Numbered from the stretch's first letter, positions 1-9,019 are shown. The stretch is DNA of 64,000 nt from Pseudorhodoferax sp. Leaf267 (GCF_001422405.1 NZ_LMMV01000004.1:12643-76642), one strand, 5' to 3'. The notes: generated from the letters alone by a model not told the origin. Made by a program: numbers and translations.

Positions 1-203
1 CGCGCATCGTCCAGCGTCTGGCGGATCTTCTCGCCGCCGGGCACTTCGCCCACGCCGGTGTTACCGGCGTTGTCCTTGAGGATCAGGATGTTGCGGGTGA
101 AGAACGGACCGTGCGCGCCCGAGAGGTTCATCAGCATGTCGTCGTGGCCCGCGACGGGCACGACACGCAGTTCGGTGACGATGGGGGTGGAGGTGGAAGT
201 CAT
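1..203 (-). CDS. gudD: Glucarate dehydratase, N-terminal part (runs off the window)
   Basis: The first 67 codons of an enolase-superfamily sugar-acid dehydratase are visible on the minus strand; the rest lies left of base 1. The N-terminus ([20 protein letters not shown], then [17 protein letters not shown] and [15 protein letters not shown]) matches the capping domain of glucarate dehydratase, which converts D-glucarate to 5-keto-4-deoxyglucarate in the cytoplasm. The active-site barrel is not in view, so a close relative such as another aldarate dehydratase cannot be excluded. The gene follows a Bug binding protein and a LacI regulator on the same strand, which suggests a sugar-acid uptake and catabolism operon. 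Confidence 0.85.
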   Translation of the reverse strand, partial: MTSTSTPIVTELRVVPVAGHDDMLMNLSGAHGPFFTRNILILKDNAGNTGVGEVPGGEKIRQTLDDA

Positions 204-273
204 GTTCGGTGGCCTGTGAAACGTGGTGTGGGTTCGCACCGGCAAGCGCAGCGAAGCCCGTTGGTGGACACCC

Positions 274-355
274 GCGGAACTGGCTCTGCCAGGCCGCTGG
301 GTGTGCCCCCCTTCGCGCAGCAGAAGGGGGGAGCGGCGAAGCCGCCTGGGTGGTT
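274..355 (-). repeat. Interspersed intergenic repeat, copy 1 (double hairpin)
   Basis: The element fills most of the gap between gudD and the Bug gene. It has a 27-bp block at 274-300 that recurs at 29350-29376 with 25 of 27 matches. Next comes a perfect 9-bp stem (306-314 with 323-331, arms CCCCCCTTC/GAAGGGGGG) and then a 5-bp stem (333-337 with 341-345). The end carries GGGTGGTT, as the second copy does. It sits a few bases after the stop codon of the minus-strand Bug gene, so it would form stem-loops in the 3' part of that transcript. REP-like; function unknown. Confidence 0.75.
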
Positions 356-360
356 GCTCT

Positions 361-1320
361 CTAGTCTGCGGTGATCTTGCGGGTATCGATCAAGGTCTTC
401 CAGCGCGTCCATTCCTTGGCCTGGAACGCGGTGAAGTCGGCCGGCGTGCTGGCGACGATCTCCAGCCCCTGTTCCTGCATGCGCTTCTTGACGGCCGGGT
501 CGTGCATGGCGGCCATGGCGGCGGCGGCGAGCTTGTCCTTCACCGCGGGCGGCAGGCCCTTGGGCGCGGCCAGGCCCTGCCAGGAATAGACCTCGGCGCC
601 CTTCACGCCGGCCTCGGCCAGCGTGGGCACGTCGGGCAGCACGGGCGAGCGCTTGTCGCCGGTGACGGCGATCGCATGCAGCTTGCCGGCCTTGATGTGC
701 GGCAGCACGGCGTTCACGTTCTGGAACGAGAACTCCACCTGGCCGCCCAGCAGGTCGTTGACGGCGGGCGCGCCGCCCTTGTAGGGCACGTGCAGGCCTT
801 CGGTGCCGGTCTGCTGCCAGAAGACTTCGGCCGACAAATGGTCGGACGAGCCGTTGCCCGAACTGGCAAAGCTCACCTTGCCGGGCTGCGCCTTCAGCAG
901 CGCCAGCACCTCGGCCACGGTGCGCTCCTTCTGCCTGGGGCTGGCCACCAGCACATTCGGTGCCTGCACCGGCACGCTGATGTAGTCGAAGTCCTTGTTC
1001 GCGTCGTAGGGCACGCTCTTGACCAGGTGCGGCGTGACGACGAAGGCGCCCAGCGAGGACACCAGCAGCGTGTAGCCGTCCGGCGCGGCGCGCTTGACGA
1101 AGCCGGCGCCGATGGTGCCCGTGGCGCCGGGCTTGTTGTCCACGATGAAGCTCTGGCCCAGGGCCTGGCCCATGTGCAGCGCCATGGCGCGGGCCACCAT
1201 GTCGGTGGAACCACCGGCCGGGAAGGGCACGACGATGGTCACGGGCTTGTCGGGCCACGCGGCGTGGGCACCGGTGGCGAGCGACAGCGTGCAGGCCATG
1301 GCGGCGAGGATCTTTTTCAT
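361..1320 (-). CDS. Bug-family (TctC-like) periplasmic solute-binding protein
   Basis: This 319-residue exported protein belongs to the tripartite tricarboxylate transporter binding-protein family, which captures carboxylates in the periplasm. A signal peptide ([20 protein letters not shown]) ends just before [20 protein letters not shown], the diagnostic first strand and carboxylate-binding loop of Bug proteins. The start at 1320 is preceded by GGAGA. An in-frame extension upstream lacks these signals. No TctA or TctB membrane partner is nearby, which is usual for orphan Bug proteins in Burkholderiales. Being next to gudD, it may bind glucarate or another aldarate; that is inference. A palindrome at 1378-1405 probably controls it. 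Confidence 0.9.
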   Translation of the reverse strand: MKKILAAMACTLSLATGAHAAWPDKPVTIVVPFPAGGSTDMVARAMALHMGQALGQSFIVDNKPGATGTIGAGFVKRAAPDGYTLLVSSLGAFVVTPHLVKSVPYDANKDFDYISVPVQAPNVLVASPRQKERTVAEVLALLKAQPGKVSFASSGNGSSDHLSAEVFWQQTGTEGLHVPYKGGAPAVNDLLGGQVEFSFQNVNAVLPHIKAGKLHAIAVTGDKRSPVLPDVPTLAEAGVKGAEVYSWQGLAAPKGLPPAVKDKLAAAAMAAMHDPAVKKRMQEQGLEIVASTPADFTAFQAKEWTRWKTLIDTRKITAD

Positions 1321-1377
1321 GGGTTTCTCCTGAAGCACAAGAACACGCGTACGCGGCTGGAGCGGACTGCGCAAAGT

Positions 1378-1405
1378 TATCGTTAACAGGTTGATGTTAA
1401 CGATA
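1378..1405. promoter_or_regulatory. Operator-like inverted repeat upstream of the Bug gene
   Basis: Two perfect 11-base arms, TATCGTTAACA (1378-1388) and TGTTAACGATA (1395-1405), flank a 6-base centre. Each arm holds a GTTAAC hexamer. The site lies 58 bp upstream of the Bug start, in an AT-richer stretch suited to a promoter. The neighbouring LacI-family regulator is the obvious candidate to bind it, with an aldarate as possible inducer. That link is inferred from position only. Confidence 0.65.
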
Positions 1406-1468
1406 TCTACCAATGGAAAACTAAGGGATTACCCTGGAGCTGTGCCGCCGTGAGGCGCGCGGGCGCCC

Positions 1469-2470
1469 CTAGCTGCTGGCGCGCTCGACGATGGAAAAGC
1501 CGATGTCCACCACGCCCGCGTCGGCGCTCTGGCCCTCGACGCGCGCAATCACCATCTCGGCCGCCAGGCGCCCGATGCGCGTGCCGTCGATGCGGACCGT
1601 GGTGAGCGGCGGCGCCGCGTCGGCCGCCACGCTCTGGTCGCCCAGGCCGACGATGGCCAGTTGCCCCGGGATGGCCAGGCCGCGCTCACGCGCCTCGATG
1701 CACGCGCCCAGCGCCAGCATGTCGGAGCTGCAGAACACGGCCGTGAGCCCCGGCGCACGCGCCAGCAGCGCGGCCAGCCCGGCGCGGCCCGCGCCCATGG
1801 TGCTGGGCGCAGGCGAGTAGGCGGTGGGCACGACCTCGATGCCCAGCGCCTGCGCGCGCGCTGCGAACGCCGCGATGCGCGTGGCCGCGCGCCGGTCGTC
1901 GGCGCTGACCATGCCGATGCAGCGGTGGCCGCGGCCGTGCAGGTAATCGACCACGGCCGCGCCGATGGCCGCGTGCGAGAAGCCCACCAGCATGTCCACC
2001 GGTGTGTCCGTGAGCTCCCAGGTTTCCACCACCGGGATGCCGCTGGCGCGCAGCGCGCGGCGGCCTTCCTCGGAGCGCACCAGGCCGGTCATCACGATGC
2101 CGTCCGGCCGGCGCTGGATGATGGTTTTGAGCAGCTCGTCCTCGCGTGTGGCGTCGTAGCCGCTCTGGCCGATCATGAGCTGGTAGCCGCGCTCGTGCAG
2201 CGCCAGGTCCAGCGCCTCCACCATCTCCTGGAACACCGGGCCCACCAGCGTGGGCAGCAGTGCCGACACCAGCCGCGCGCGCGACAGCCGCAGCCCGCTG
2301 GCCATGGCGTTGGGCACGTAGTTGGTGCGCTGCACGGCCTCGCGCACGCGCGCCAGCGTGTCGGGCGAGACCTTGGCGGGGGTGTTCAACGCGCGCGAGA
2401 CGGTCATGGCCGAGACGCCTGCCATGCGCGCGACGTCGTGGATCGTGAAGGGCTTGGCGCTGGTGTTCAC
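1469..2470 (-). CDS. LacI-family transcriptional regulator
   Basis: The protein has 333 residues from a GTG start at 2470, chosen because it places the helix-turn-helix at the N-terminus as in all LacI proteins. The HTH (FTIHDVARMAGVSAMTVSRAL, about residues 7-27) and hinge helix are followed by a periplasmic-binding-protein-like sensor domain with DGIVMTGLVRSEEGRRAL and the C-terminal LTTVRIDGTRIGRLAAEM. It is transcribed toward the Bug and gudD genes. A role as sugar-acid-responsive repressor of that operon is inferred. Longer in-frame starts exist upstream but would add about 54 residues with no family match. Confidence 0.88.
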   Translation of the reverse strand: MNTSAKPFTIHDVARMAGVSAMTVSRALNTPAKVSPDTLARVREAVQRTNYVPNAMASGLRLSRARLVSALLPTLVGPVFQEMVEALDLALHERGYQLMIGQSGYDATREDELLKTIIQRRPDGIVMTGLVRSEEGRRALRASGIPVVETWELTDTPVDMLVGFSHAAIGAAVVDYLHGRGHRCIGMVSADDRRAATRIAAFAARAQALGIEVVPTAYSPAPSTMGAGRAGLAALLARAPGLTAVFCSSDMLALGACIEARERGLAIPGQLAIVGLGDQSVAADAAPPLTTVRIDGTRIGRLAAEMVIARVEGQSADAGVVDIGFSIVERASS

Positions 2471-2665
2471 AGGGTGTTTTCTTGCCGGGTGCGGGATTGT
2501 GACGAACTTCACCGGCACGGCGCCGTGGCGCGCGACGCATTCGTGGCGCTGCGGCACCCGAATCACGTGCCGGGCCAGCGCATGCGCGTCGACAACCGCG
2601 CGCGCGGCATCACCGAGCAGCTGACCACACACGACATCGAGGCCGCTCCCGCCCGGCGAGCCGGC

Positions 2666-4060
2666 TCAGGCCCAGCCGTTGCGCCGCACGTCGGCCCAGG
2701 TCAGGTCCAGGCAGCGGCGGATGAGCGCCATCATCTCGTCGATCTGCGCGCGCGTCATCACCAGCGGCGGCGCAATGATCATGCGGTCGCCCACGGCGCG
2801 CATGATCAGGCCGTTGCCGAAGCAGTGGCCGCGGCACACCATGCCGACCTCCAGCGCTTCGGGGAAGGCTTCGCCGCCGGCCTTGTCCTTGACCAGCAGC
2901 ACCGCGCCCATCATTCCGCAGGACTGCGTCTCGCCCACCAGTGGGTGGTCCGCCAGCGCCTCGAAGCACTGCGCGAGGTAGGGGCCGCTGTCGCCGTGCA
3001 CGCGCTCCACCAGCCCTTCGCGCTGGATGAGGCGGATGTTGGCCAGCGCGACGGCGCAGGCCACCGGGTGGCCGGAGTAGGTGTAGCCGTGACTGAACTC
3101 GCCGCCCTGCTCGATCAGCACCTTGGCGATGCGCTCGCCCACCATCACGCCGCCCAGCGGGACATAGCCCGAGGTCACGCCCTTGGCGAAGGTCATGAGG
3201 TCGGGCCTGGTGCCGAAGCGCTCGCAGCCGAACCAGTGGCCGGTGCGGCCGAAGCCGCAGATGACCTCGTCGGACACGAGCAGGATGCCGTACTTGTCGC
3301 AGATGCGTTGGATCTCGGGCCAGTAGCTGTCGGGCGGCACGATCACGCCACCGGCGCCCTGCACCGGCTCGCCGATGAAGGCCGCCACCTTGTCGGCGCC
3401 GATTTCCAGGATCCTGGCCTCCAGCCAGCCCGCGGCCTGCAGGCCGAAGGCCTCGCGCGACTGGCTGCGGCCCAGCGCGTGCCAGTAGGGCTGCTCGATG
3501 TGCACGATGCCGGGGATGGGCAGGCCGCCCTGCACATGCATGCCGCGCATGCCGCCCAGCGAGGCGCCCGCCATGGTGGAGCCGTGGTAGGCGTTGTTGC
3601 GGCTGATGATGACCTGGCGCTCGGGCTGGCCGAGCAGGTCCCAGTAGCGGCGCACCATGCGCACCACGGTGTCGTTGCCCTCGGAGCCCGAGCCCGCGAA
3701 GAACACGTGCTGGAACTGGCGCGGCGTGACCTGGGCCAGCAGCTCGGCCAGCTCGATCGCCGGCGGCGTGGCGGTCTGGAAAAAGGCGTTGTAGAACGGC
3801 AGCTCCTGCATCTGGCGCGTGGCCGCGTCCACCAGCTCCTGCCGGCCGTAGCCCACGTTGACGCACCACAGGCCGGACATCGCGTCGAGGATCCTGTGGC
3901 CCTCGCTGTCGTGCAGGTGGATGCCTTCGGCCCGCGTGATGATGCGCGAGCCCTTGCGCGCCAGGCTCTGGAAGTCGGTAAAGGGGTGCAGGAAGTGCGC
4001 GGCGTCGGCGCGCTGCCAGTCCTGGGTGCTGCGGGTGGCGGTGCCGGTATGGGTGGTCAT
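2666..4060 (-). CDS. Class III omega-aminotransferase, putrescine-pyruvate type
   Basis: This PLP enzyme of 464 residues resembles SpuC and other omega-amino acid:pyruvate transaminases. The substrate-side motif FHPFTDF-like segment, the glycine-rich GSGSEGNDT cofactor loop, the aspartate in LLVSDEVICGFGRTG (about residue 264) and the Schiff-base lysine in MTFAKGVTSGY (about residue 293) are all present. Another ATG at 4108 would overlap the upstream gene by 8 bp and add 16 residues; the internal ATG at 4060 gives the family length. It follows gamma-glutamylputrescine synthetase and gamma-glutamyl-GABA hydrolase, which points to putrescine or diamine catabolism, but exact substrate specificity cannot be read here. 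Confidence 0.85.
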   Translation of the reverse strand: MTTHTGTATRSTQDWQRADAAHFLHPFTDFQSLARKGSRIITRAEGIHLHDSEGHRILDAMSGLWCVNVGYGRQELVDAATRQMQELPFYNAFFQTATPPAIELAELLAQVTPRQFQHVFFAGSGSEGNDTVVRMVRRYWDLLGQPERQVIISRNNAYHGSTMAGASLGGMRGMHVQGGLPIPGIVHIEQPYWHALGRSQSREAFGLQAAGWLEARILEIGADKVAAFIGEPVQGAGGVIVPPDSYWPEIQRICDKYGILLVSDEVICGFGRTGHWFGCERFGTRPDLMTFAKGVTSGYVPLGGVMVGERIAKVLIEQGGEFSHGYTYSGHPVACAVALANIRLIQREGLVERVHGDSGPYLAQCFEALADHPLVGETQSCGMMGAVLLVKDKAGGEAFPEALEVGMVCRGHCFGNGLIMRAVGDRMIIAPPLVMTRAQIDEMMALIRRCLDLTWADVRRNGWA

Positions 4061-4100
4061 GGGGGGGGTGCCTCGTGCGGGGGATCGGTACGGCGTGGGT

Positions 4101-5465
4101 TCAGACATGCAGGAGCAGATGCTCGCGCTCCCAGGGCGAGATCACTTTCATGAACTCCTCGTACTCGATCTCCTTGACCTCGGTGTAGACGGTCACGAAC
4201 TCCCTGCCGAGCGCGTCGTGCAGGTCCGTCTTGGCCTTGAGCAGTTCGAGCGCCTCGCCCAGGCTGCGCGGCAGGCTGTAGTCGCCCAGGTAGGCGTCGC
4301 CCTTGCACTCGGGCTTGGGCTCGATGCGGTTCTTCATGCCCAGGTAGCCGCAGGCCAGCGTGGCGGCCAGCGCGACATAGGGGTTGGCGTCGGCGCCGAT
4401 GACGCGGTTCTCCACGCGGCGTGCCGCAGCCTGGGCCAGCGGCGCCCGGATGCCCACGGTGCGGTTGTCCGTGCCCCACTGGATGTTGATCGGCGCCGCC
4501 GTCGCGCGCGCCAGGCGTCGGTAGGAATTGACGTAGGGCGCGAACAAGGCCATGGCCGCCGGGATGTAGCGCTGCAGGCCGCCGATGTACCAGCGAAAGG
4601 CGTCCGAGGGGCTGCCGTCGGTGTTGCTGAAGATGTTGCGGCCGGCGGCGTCGACCACGCTCTGGTGGATGTGCATGGCGCTGCCAGGCTCGTTGGCCAT
4701 GGGCTTGGCCATGAAGGTGGCGTACATCTCGTGGCGCAGCGCCGCCTCGCGGATCGTGCGCTTGAAAAAGAAGACCTCGTCGGCCAGGCCTAGCGGATGG
4801 TCGTGGAAGAAGTTGATCTCCATCTGCCCGGCGCCGACCTCGTGGATCAGCGTGTCGACGTTGAGCTCCATCTTTTCGCAGTAGGCATAGATGTCCTCGA
4901 ACAGCGGGTCGAACTCGTTGACCGCATCGATGGAATAGGCCTGGCGCGAGGTTTCGGCCCGCCCGCTGCGCCCGCGTGGCGCGCGCAGCGGCTGGTTCGG
5001 GTCGGTGTTGCGCTCGATCAGGTAGAACTCCAGCTCGGGCGCGACCACGGGCGACCAGCCCTCGGCGGCGTACAGGTCGCAGACGCGTCGCAGCACCGAG
5101 CGTGGCGCGTAGGGGATGAGCTTGCCGTTGCGGTCGAAGCAGTCGTGGATGACCTGCGCCGTCGGGTCGGCGGCCCAGGGCACGATGCGCACGGTGGCCG
5201 GGTCGGGCTGCAGGTGCATGTCGCGGTCGGTCGGCGCGATCACGTCGTAGTAGGGGCCGGACTGCGGGAACTCACCCGTCACGCCGATGGCCACGATGGC
5301 CTCGGGCAGGCGCATGCCGCGGTCTTCGGTGAACTTCTCGCGCGGCAGGATCTTGCCGCGCGCCACGCCCGTGAGGTCGGGCACGAGGCATTCGATCTCG
5401 GTCACGCCACGCTGGTCGAGCCAGTGCTCGAGCTCGCTGAAGGGGGAACTGTCTCTTGCAACCAT
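4101..5465 (-). CDS. puuA: Gamma-glutamylputrescine synthetase (glutamine synthetase family)
   Basis: The enzyme would ligate glutamate to putrescine with ATP, the first step of the gamma-glutamylated (Puu) route. The 454-residue protein has the GS beta-grasp start (TEIECLVPDLTGVARGKILP), the metal and substrate segment PELEFYL, the EVGAGQMEINF motif and the ATP/ammonia-side NIQWGTDNRTVGIRAP block. The divergent N-terminus and lack of the tyrosine adenylylation loop separate it from housekeeping GlnA. The start at 5465 has AAAGG five bases upstream. The next gene downstream begins 40 bp after it, or overlaps if its earlier ATG is used. Other amines as substrate are possible. Confidence 0.85.
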   Translation of the reverse strand: MVARDSSPFSELEHWLDQRGVTEIECLVPDLTGVARGKILPREKFTEDRGMRLPEAIVAIGVTGEFPQSGPYYDVIAPTDRDMHLQPDPATVRIVPWAADPTAQVIHDCFDRNGKLIPYAPRSVLRRVCDLYAAEGWSPVVAPELEFYLIERNTDPNQPLRAPRGRSGRAETSRQAYSIDAVNEFDPLFEDIYAYCEKMELNVDTLIHEVGAGQMEINFFHDHPLGLADEVFFFKRTIREAALRHEMYATFMAKPMANEPGSAMHIHQSVVDAAGRNIFSNTDGSPSDAFRWYIGGLQRYIPAAMALFAPYVNSYRRLARATAAPINIQWGTDNRTVGIRAPLAQAAARRVENRVIGADANPYVALAATLACGYLGMKNRIEPKPECKGDAYLGDYSLPRSLGEALELLKAKTDLHDALGREFVTVYTEVKEIEYEEFMKVISPWEREHLLLHV

Positions 5466-5546
5466 CGCTACCTTTCGAATGCGCCCGGCGTGAAGGCCGG
5501 GCACGGGGACGCTTGTGACACCGGGGGTGGGCGCGCGCAGGCGCCG

Positions 5547-6347
5547 CTAGGTCTCGGGCACGTGGTCGGCGTGGGGGCTGCGCGCGTCGCGCCAGCGCCG
5601 GCAGGCCTGGCCGAAGGCGGCCAGCAGCTGGCGCGAGACGGGGTTGTCGGCAGCCTGCCATTCCGGGTGCCATTGCACGCAGAGGTTGAAGCCGCTGGAC
5701 CGCGGGTCGGAGAAGGCTTCGATGAGGCCGTCGGGCGCGCGGGCCTCGACGCGCAGGCCGTCGGCCAGGCGCGCGATGCCCTGGCCGTGCAGGCTGTTGA
5801 CCTGGAAGTCGGCGGGCCCGAGCACGGCCTCCAGGACGCCGCCGCGCTGCACGTGCACCACATGGGCCGGGCCGTACTGGACCTCCACCGGGTCGGCGTC
5901 GCGCGAGCGGTGGTCGGCCAGGCCAGGCTGCTCCTGCACCGCCTGGTGCAGCGCGCCGCCGAGCGCCACGTTGGTCTCCTGCAGGCCGCGGCAGATGCCA
6001 AGCAGCGGCATGCCGCGCCGCAGCGTCTCGCGGATCAGCGGCAGCGTCCAGGTGTCACGCGCCTCGTCCAGCGGCAACGCGGTGTCGTGCACCGCCTCGC
6101 CGAAGTGGCGCGGGTGCACGTTGGACGCGGAGCCGGTCAGCAGCACGCCGTCGGCGATGGCCAGCAGCGCGCCCACCTCCTGCGGTGCGGCTGCCGGCAC
6201 CACCAGGGGCAGGCAGCCGGCCAGCCGGACGGCGTCGACGTACTTCCTTCCGGCGACATGAAACGCGTGGTGGCCGATCGGCTTGCTGCAGGCGGGAACC
6301 AGGACGATGGGCCGGTTGCGTTCGAGGGGCGAAGTGGTGGTGCTCAT
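5547..6347 (-). CDS. puuD: Gamma-glutamyl-gamma-aminobutyrate hydrolase
   Basis: A class I glutamine amidotransferase-like hydrolase (peptidase C26) of 266 residues. The nucleophile is Cys119 in GICRG, and the catalytic His227 and Glu229 lie in QWHPEW, so the triad is intact. It removes glutamate from gamma-glutamyl-GABA at the end of the Puu route. It lies 81 bp upstream of puuA on the same strand. The oxidase PuuB and dehydrogenase PuuC steps are not encoded beside it; the aminotransferase at 2666 may take over the first oxidation. A related hydrolase is found at 21071. Confidence 0.87.
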   Translation of the reverse strand: MSTTTSPLERNRPIVLVPACSKPIGHHAFHVAGRKYVDAVRLAGCLPLVVPAAAPQEVGALLAIADGVLLTGSASNVHPRHFGEAVHDTALPLDEARDTWTLPLIRETLRRGMPLLGICRGLQETNVALGGALHQAVQEQPGLADHRSRDADPVEVQYGPAHVVHVQRGGVLEAVLGPADFQVNSLHGQGIARLADGLRVEARAPDGLIEAFSDPRSSGFNLCVQWHPEWQAADNPVSRQLLAAFGQACRRWRDARSPHADHVPET

Positions 6348-6565
6348 GGGCTCGCTGCGTCGGGTTCACGACCGTCGTGCGACATGACGCAGGGGCTTGC
6401 TGTGCGCATGCGCTTCGATGCCGGGGCCATCGATTGAGCAAGCCGTGTGCCAGGACGCAGGCCGGTCGACGCCGTGAAGGGTGCAAGTCGAGGGCTGCCG
6501 CAGCACGCCCTCAACCGGTCACAGGCGCCGGTGCAGTGTAGGACAGCGCTGTGACGGCTCGGCGA

Positions 6566-7330
6566 TCAGGCCAGCTCGGCGCCGTCGACGAACACCTTGA
6601 GCTGGCCCGGTGCAAAGGCCGTCCAGGCCTCGTTGGTCGTGAGCGGGGTGGTCACGACCACGGCCACGCGGTCGTTCGGCGTGGTCAGGCTGGAGAAGTC
6701 GACGGACAGGTCCTCGTCGGCCAGCTGCGCGTTGGCGAACGGATGCCGGCGCTCCACGTAGTGCAGGTGCGTGGACGCATGGGCCCACAACGCCTGGCCG
6801 TTGGACAGCAGGAAGTTAAAGGTGCCGTGGCGCGCGATGCGCGGCGCCAGCTCGCGCAGCGTGAGCGTGAGCTCGGCGATCGAGGGCACGCCGGCATGCG
6901 ACTTGGCCAGCTCCTGCATGATCCAGCAGAAGGCGCGCTCGCTGTCGGTGGTGCCGACCGGGCGGAACGCGGCGTGCAGCCGGGGGTGGAAGTCCTTCAG
7001 GTCGCCGTTGTGCGCGAACACCCAGTAGCGGCCCCACAGCTCGCGCACGAAGGGGTGGCAGTTCTCCAGCACCACCTCGCCCTGCGTGGCCTTGCGGATG
7101 TGCGAGATCACGTTGCGGCTCTTGATCGGGTAGCGGCGGATCAGCTCGGCCACGGGCGAGCTGCAGGCGCTCTGGTGGTCGACAAAATGGCGCAGGCCGT
7201 GGCCTTCGAAAAAGGCGATGCCCCAGCCGTCGGCATGGTGGTCGGTGCGGCCACCGCGCTCGGCGAAACCCGTGAAGCTGAACACCACGTCGGTCGGCGT
7301 GTTGCAGTTCATGCCCAGCAGTTGGCACAT
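6566..7330 (-). CDS. Class II glutamine amidotransferase (YafJ-like)
   Basis: This cytoplasmic protein of 254 residues begins MCQLLGMN, with the N-terminal nucleophile Cys2 exposed after methionine removal, and has the class II glutaminase signatures HHADGWGIAFF, SHIRKATQG and FAHNGDL. Members of this single-domain family split glutamine or gamma-glutamyl compounds, but few have a known partner or acceptor. The start lies 2 bp after the stop of the upstream MFS gene, so the two are probably cotranscribed. Position beside the puu genes suggests gamma-glutamyl metabolism, which is inference. Confidence 0.88.
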   Translation of the reverse strand: MCQLLGMNCNTPTDVVFSFTGFAERGGRTDHHADGWGIAFFEGHGLRHFVDHQSACSSPVAELIRRYPIKSRNVISHIRKATQGEVVLENCHPFVRELWGRYWVFAHNGDLKDFHPRLHAAFRPVGTTDSERAFCWIMQELAKSHAGVPSIAELTLTLRELAPRIARHGTFNFLLSNGQALWAHASTHLHYVERRHPFANAQLADEDLSVDFSSLTTPNDRVAVVVTTPLTTNEAWTAFAPGQLKVFVDGAELA

Positions 7331-7332
7331 GC

Positions 7333-8784
7333 TTACTCTCCCTGTGCCGGACGCAACTGGCGCGCCGCCACGACGGCCAGCGCGCACAACGCGGCCAGCA
7401 TCAGAAACGATTCGTTGAACGCGGCCAGCCGCGCCGGGCTGGTGACGGGGTTGGCAAAACTGTCGCCATGCGCGGCCAGCCGCCATTCGAGCACGATGCC
7501 GCACAGGCTGACGCCGGCCGCGCCGCCCAGCATGCGCAAAAAGTTGATGGCGCTCACGCCCTGCGGGATCAGGCCCTTGTCCAGCCCGCGCATGGCGCCC
7601 AGGTTCAGCGAGGGCAGGATGAAGCCCAGGCCGATGCGGCCCAGGATGGCCCAGGCCACCAGCCACCAGATGGAGGTGCCCAGGGTGATGGTGACCATCA
7701 GCGCGAACGAGGCCGCCAGCAGTACCAGGCCCGTGCTGACCAGCAGCGAGGCCGGCAGCCGGTCGGCCAGCCGGCCGACGCCCACCAGCACGCCGGCCAG
7801 CACCAGGCCAGCCGGCATCAGGATGGTGCCCACATAGGATGCCGACAGGTTGAGGCCCGACTGCATGTAGACCGGCAGCAGGTAGGTGGAGCCGAACAGC
7901 GCCGTGCCGTAGATGAAGGACACCAGGCTGCCCATGGCGAATTGCCGGTAGTGGAACAGCGCCAGATTCATGAGCGGCGCGCCGCCCTGCGCGGCCAGGC
8001 GCCGCTGCCACCACAGGAAGATGCCGAACGCGGCCCCCATGCCGGCCAAAAGCGCCGCCGCCAGCGCGAACGCGCCGGCATGCAGCTCGATCATGCCGTT
8101 GAGCAGGCACAGGGTGCCCACCGTGCCCAGAACCAGGCCGCGCCAGTCCAGCGCGGCGCCGCGGTCGGCCGCACCGCCGCCGGGGGCGGTGACGGGCACG
8201 AACTTGCGCGCCAGCCACAGCGCGGCCAGGCAGAACGGCACGACCATGAAGAAGATGGAACGCCAGCCGAACAGGTCGACCAGCACGCCACCGATGCTGG
8301 GCCCCAGCGCAGGCGCCAGCACCACGCCCATGCCGAAGATGCCGCTGGCGCGGCCCTGCTCGGTGGGCGCGAAGGCGCGCAGGATGATGATGGCCGGGAT
8401 CGGCTGCAGCACGCCGGCTGCCAGGCCCTCGGCCACGCGCGCGGCCAGCACCAGCGGGTAGTTGCCGGCCAGGCCGCCGACCACGCCGCCGGCCAGCAGC
8501 AGGCCCACCGCGCCGTAGCAGGTCCTGCGGTAGCCGTAGCGCGACAGCAGCCAGGGCGTGGTGAGCATGGAGCTCGTCATGGCCACCATGAAGCCCGAGC
8601 TGACCCAGGTGGCGCGCGAGGGGCCGAGCGCGAAGTGGTGGCTCATGTCGGGGACGGCCACGTTCACGATGGTGGACGACATGATGGACGCCATCGTGCC
8701 CACCATGACCGAGAGCAGCAGCAGCCAGCGGTAGCGCGGCCCGTAGCGGGCCTGCAGCTCGGGCAGTGTGGCCGGCGCGCTCAA
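7333..8784 (-). CDS. DHA2-type MFS drug/proton antiporter (EmrB/QacA-like)
   Basis: An inner-membrane transporter of 483 residues with about 14 hydrophobic segments. The first segment RWLLLLSVMVGTMASIMSSTIVNVAVPDM is the typical DHA2 opening, and motif C-like GVVLAPALGPSIGGVL and the WRSIFF turn follow. The start is a TTG at 8784, 13 bp after the tautomerase stop; no ATG precedes the first membrane segment, so TTG is preferred. Members export hydrophobic or cationic toxic compounds. No periplasmic adaptor (EmrA) gene is adjacent. Confidence 0.85.
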   Translation of the reverse strand: MSAPATLPELQARYGPRYRWLLLLSVMVGTMASIMSSTIVNVAVPDMSHHFALGPSRATWVSSGFMVAMTSSMLTTPWLLSRYGYRRTCYGAVGLLLAGGVVGGLAGNYPLVLAARVAEGLAAGVLQPIPAIIILRAFAPTEQGRASGIFGMGVVLAPALGPSIGGVLVDLFGWRSIFFMVVPFCLAALWLARKFVPVTAPGGGAADRGAALDWRGLVLGTVGTLCLLNGMIELHAGAFALAAALLAGMGAAFGIFLWWQRRLAAQGGAPLMNLALFHYRQFAMGSLVSFIYGTALFGSTYLLPVYMQSGLNLSASYVGTILMPAGLVLAGVLVGVGRLADRLPASLLVSTGLVLLAASFALMVTITLGTSIWWLVAWAILGRIGLGFILPSLNLGAMRGLDKGLIPQGVSAINFLRMLGGAAGVSLCGIVLEWRLAAHGDSFANPVTSPARLAAFNESFLMLAALCALAVVAARQLRPAQGE

Positions 8785-8797
8785 ACTGGCAGGCTCG

Positions 8798-8986
8798 TTA
8801 CTTCTTCTCGGACCACAGCGTGCCGCCGGTGGCCCAGTTCTCGCGCTTGATGTCGGTGATGAGGATGTCCACCGACTCCGGGGAGCCGCCCAGGATCTCG
8901 ACCGAGACGCGCGTGATCTCGGCGACCAGCTTCTTCTTCTGCTCGATGGTGCGGCCTTCCATCATTTCGACGTGGTAGGTGGGCAT
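8798..8986 (-). CDS. 4-oxalocrotonate tautomerase family protein
   Basis: A complete 62-residue tautomerase monomer starting MPTYHVEMMEGRTIEQKKKL. After methionine removal Pro1 acts as catalytic base, and a conserved arginine is seen in DIKRENW. Such proteins form hexamers and tautomerise 2-hydroxymuconate-like enols in the meta-cleavage of aromatics, although many homologues have unknown substrates. GGAA precedes the start. It opens a likely operon with the MFS gene and the amidotransferase; no ring-cleavage genes are in the window. Confidence 0.88.
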   Translation of the reverse strand: MPTYHVEMMEGRTIEQKKKLVAEITRVSVEILGGSPESVDILITDIKRENWATGGTLWSEKK

Positions 8987-9019
8987 GGAGGTTCCTCGGT
9001 TGACTGAAAGGCGGGCATG

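Noticed and set aside
1661-4153. Very long plus-strand open frame opposite the LacI and aminotransferase genes (also 12303-14540, 4797-6437, and minus 61617-63965, 14555-16393)
   Set aside because: High GC leaves stop codons rare in the antisense frames. Their translations are His/Arg/Gly/Ala-rich with no domains, while the opposite strand has clear families.
6518-6555. GTCACAG...CTGTGAC inverted repeat between puuD and the amidotransferase gene
   Set aside because: Arms of only 7 bp are separated by 24 bp, with no U-tract or promoter context; may be chance.
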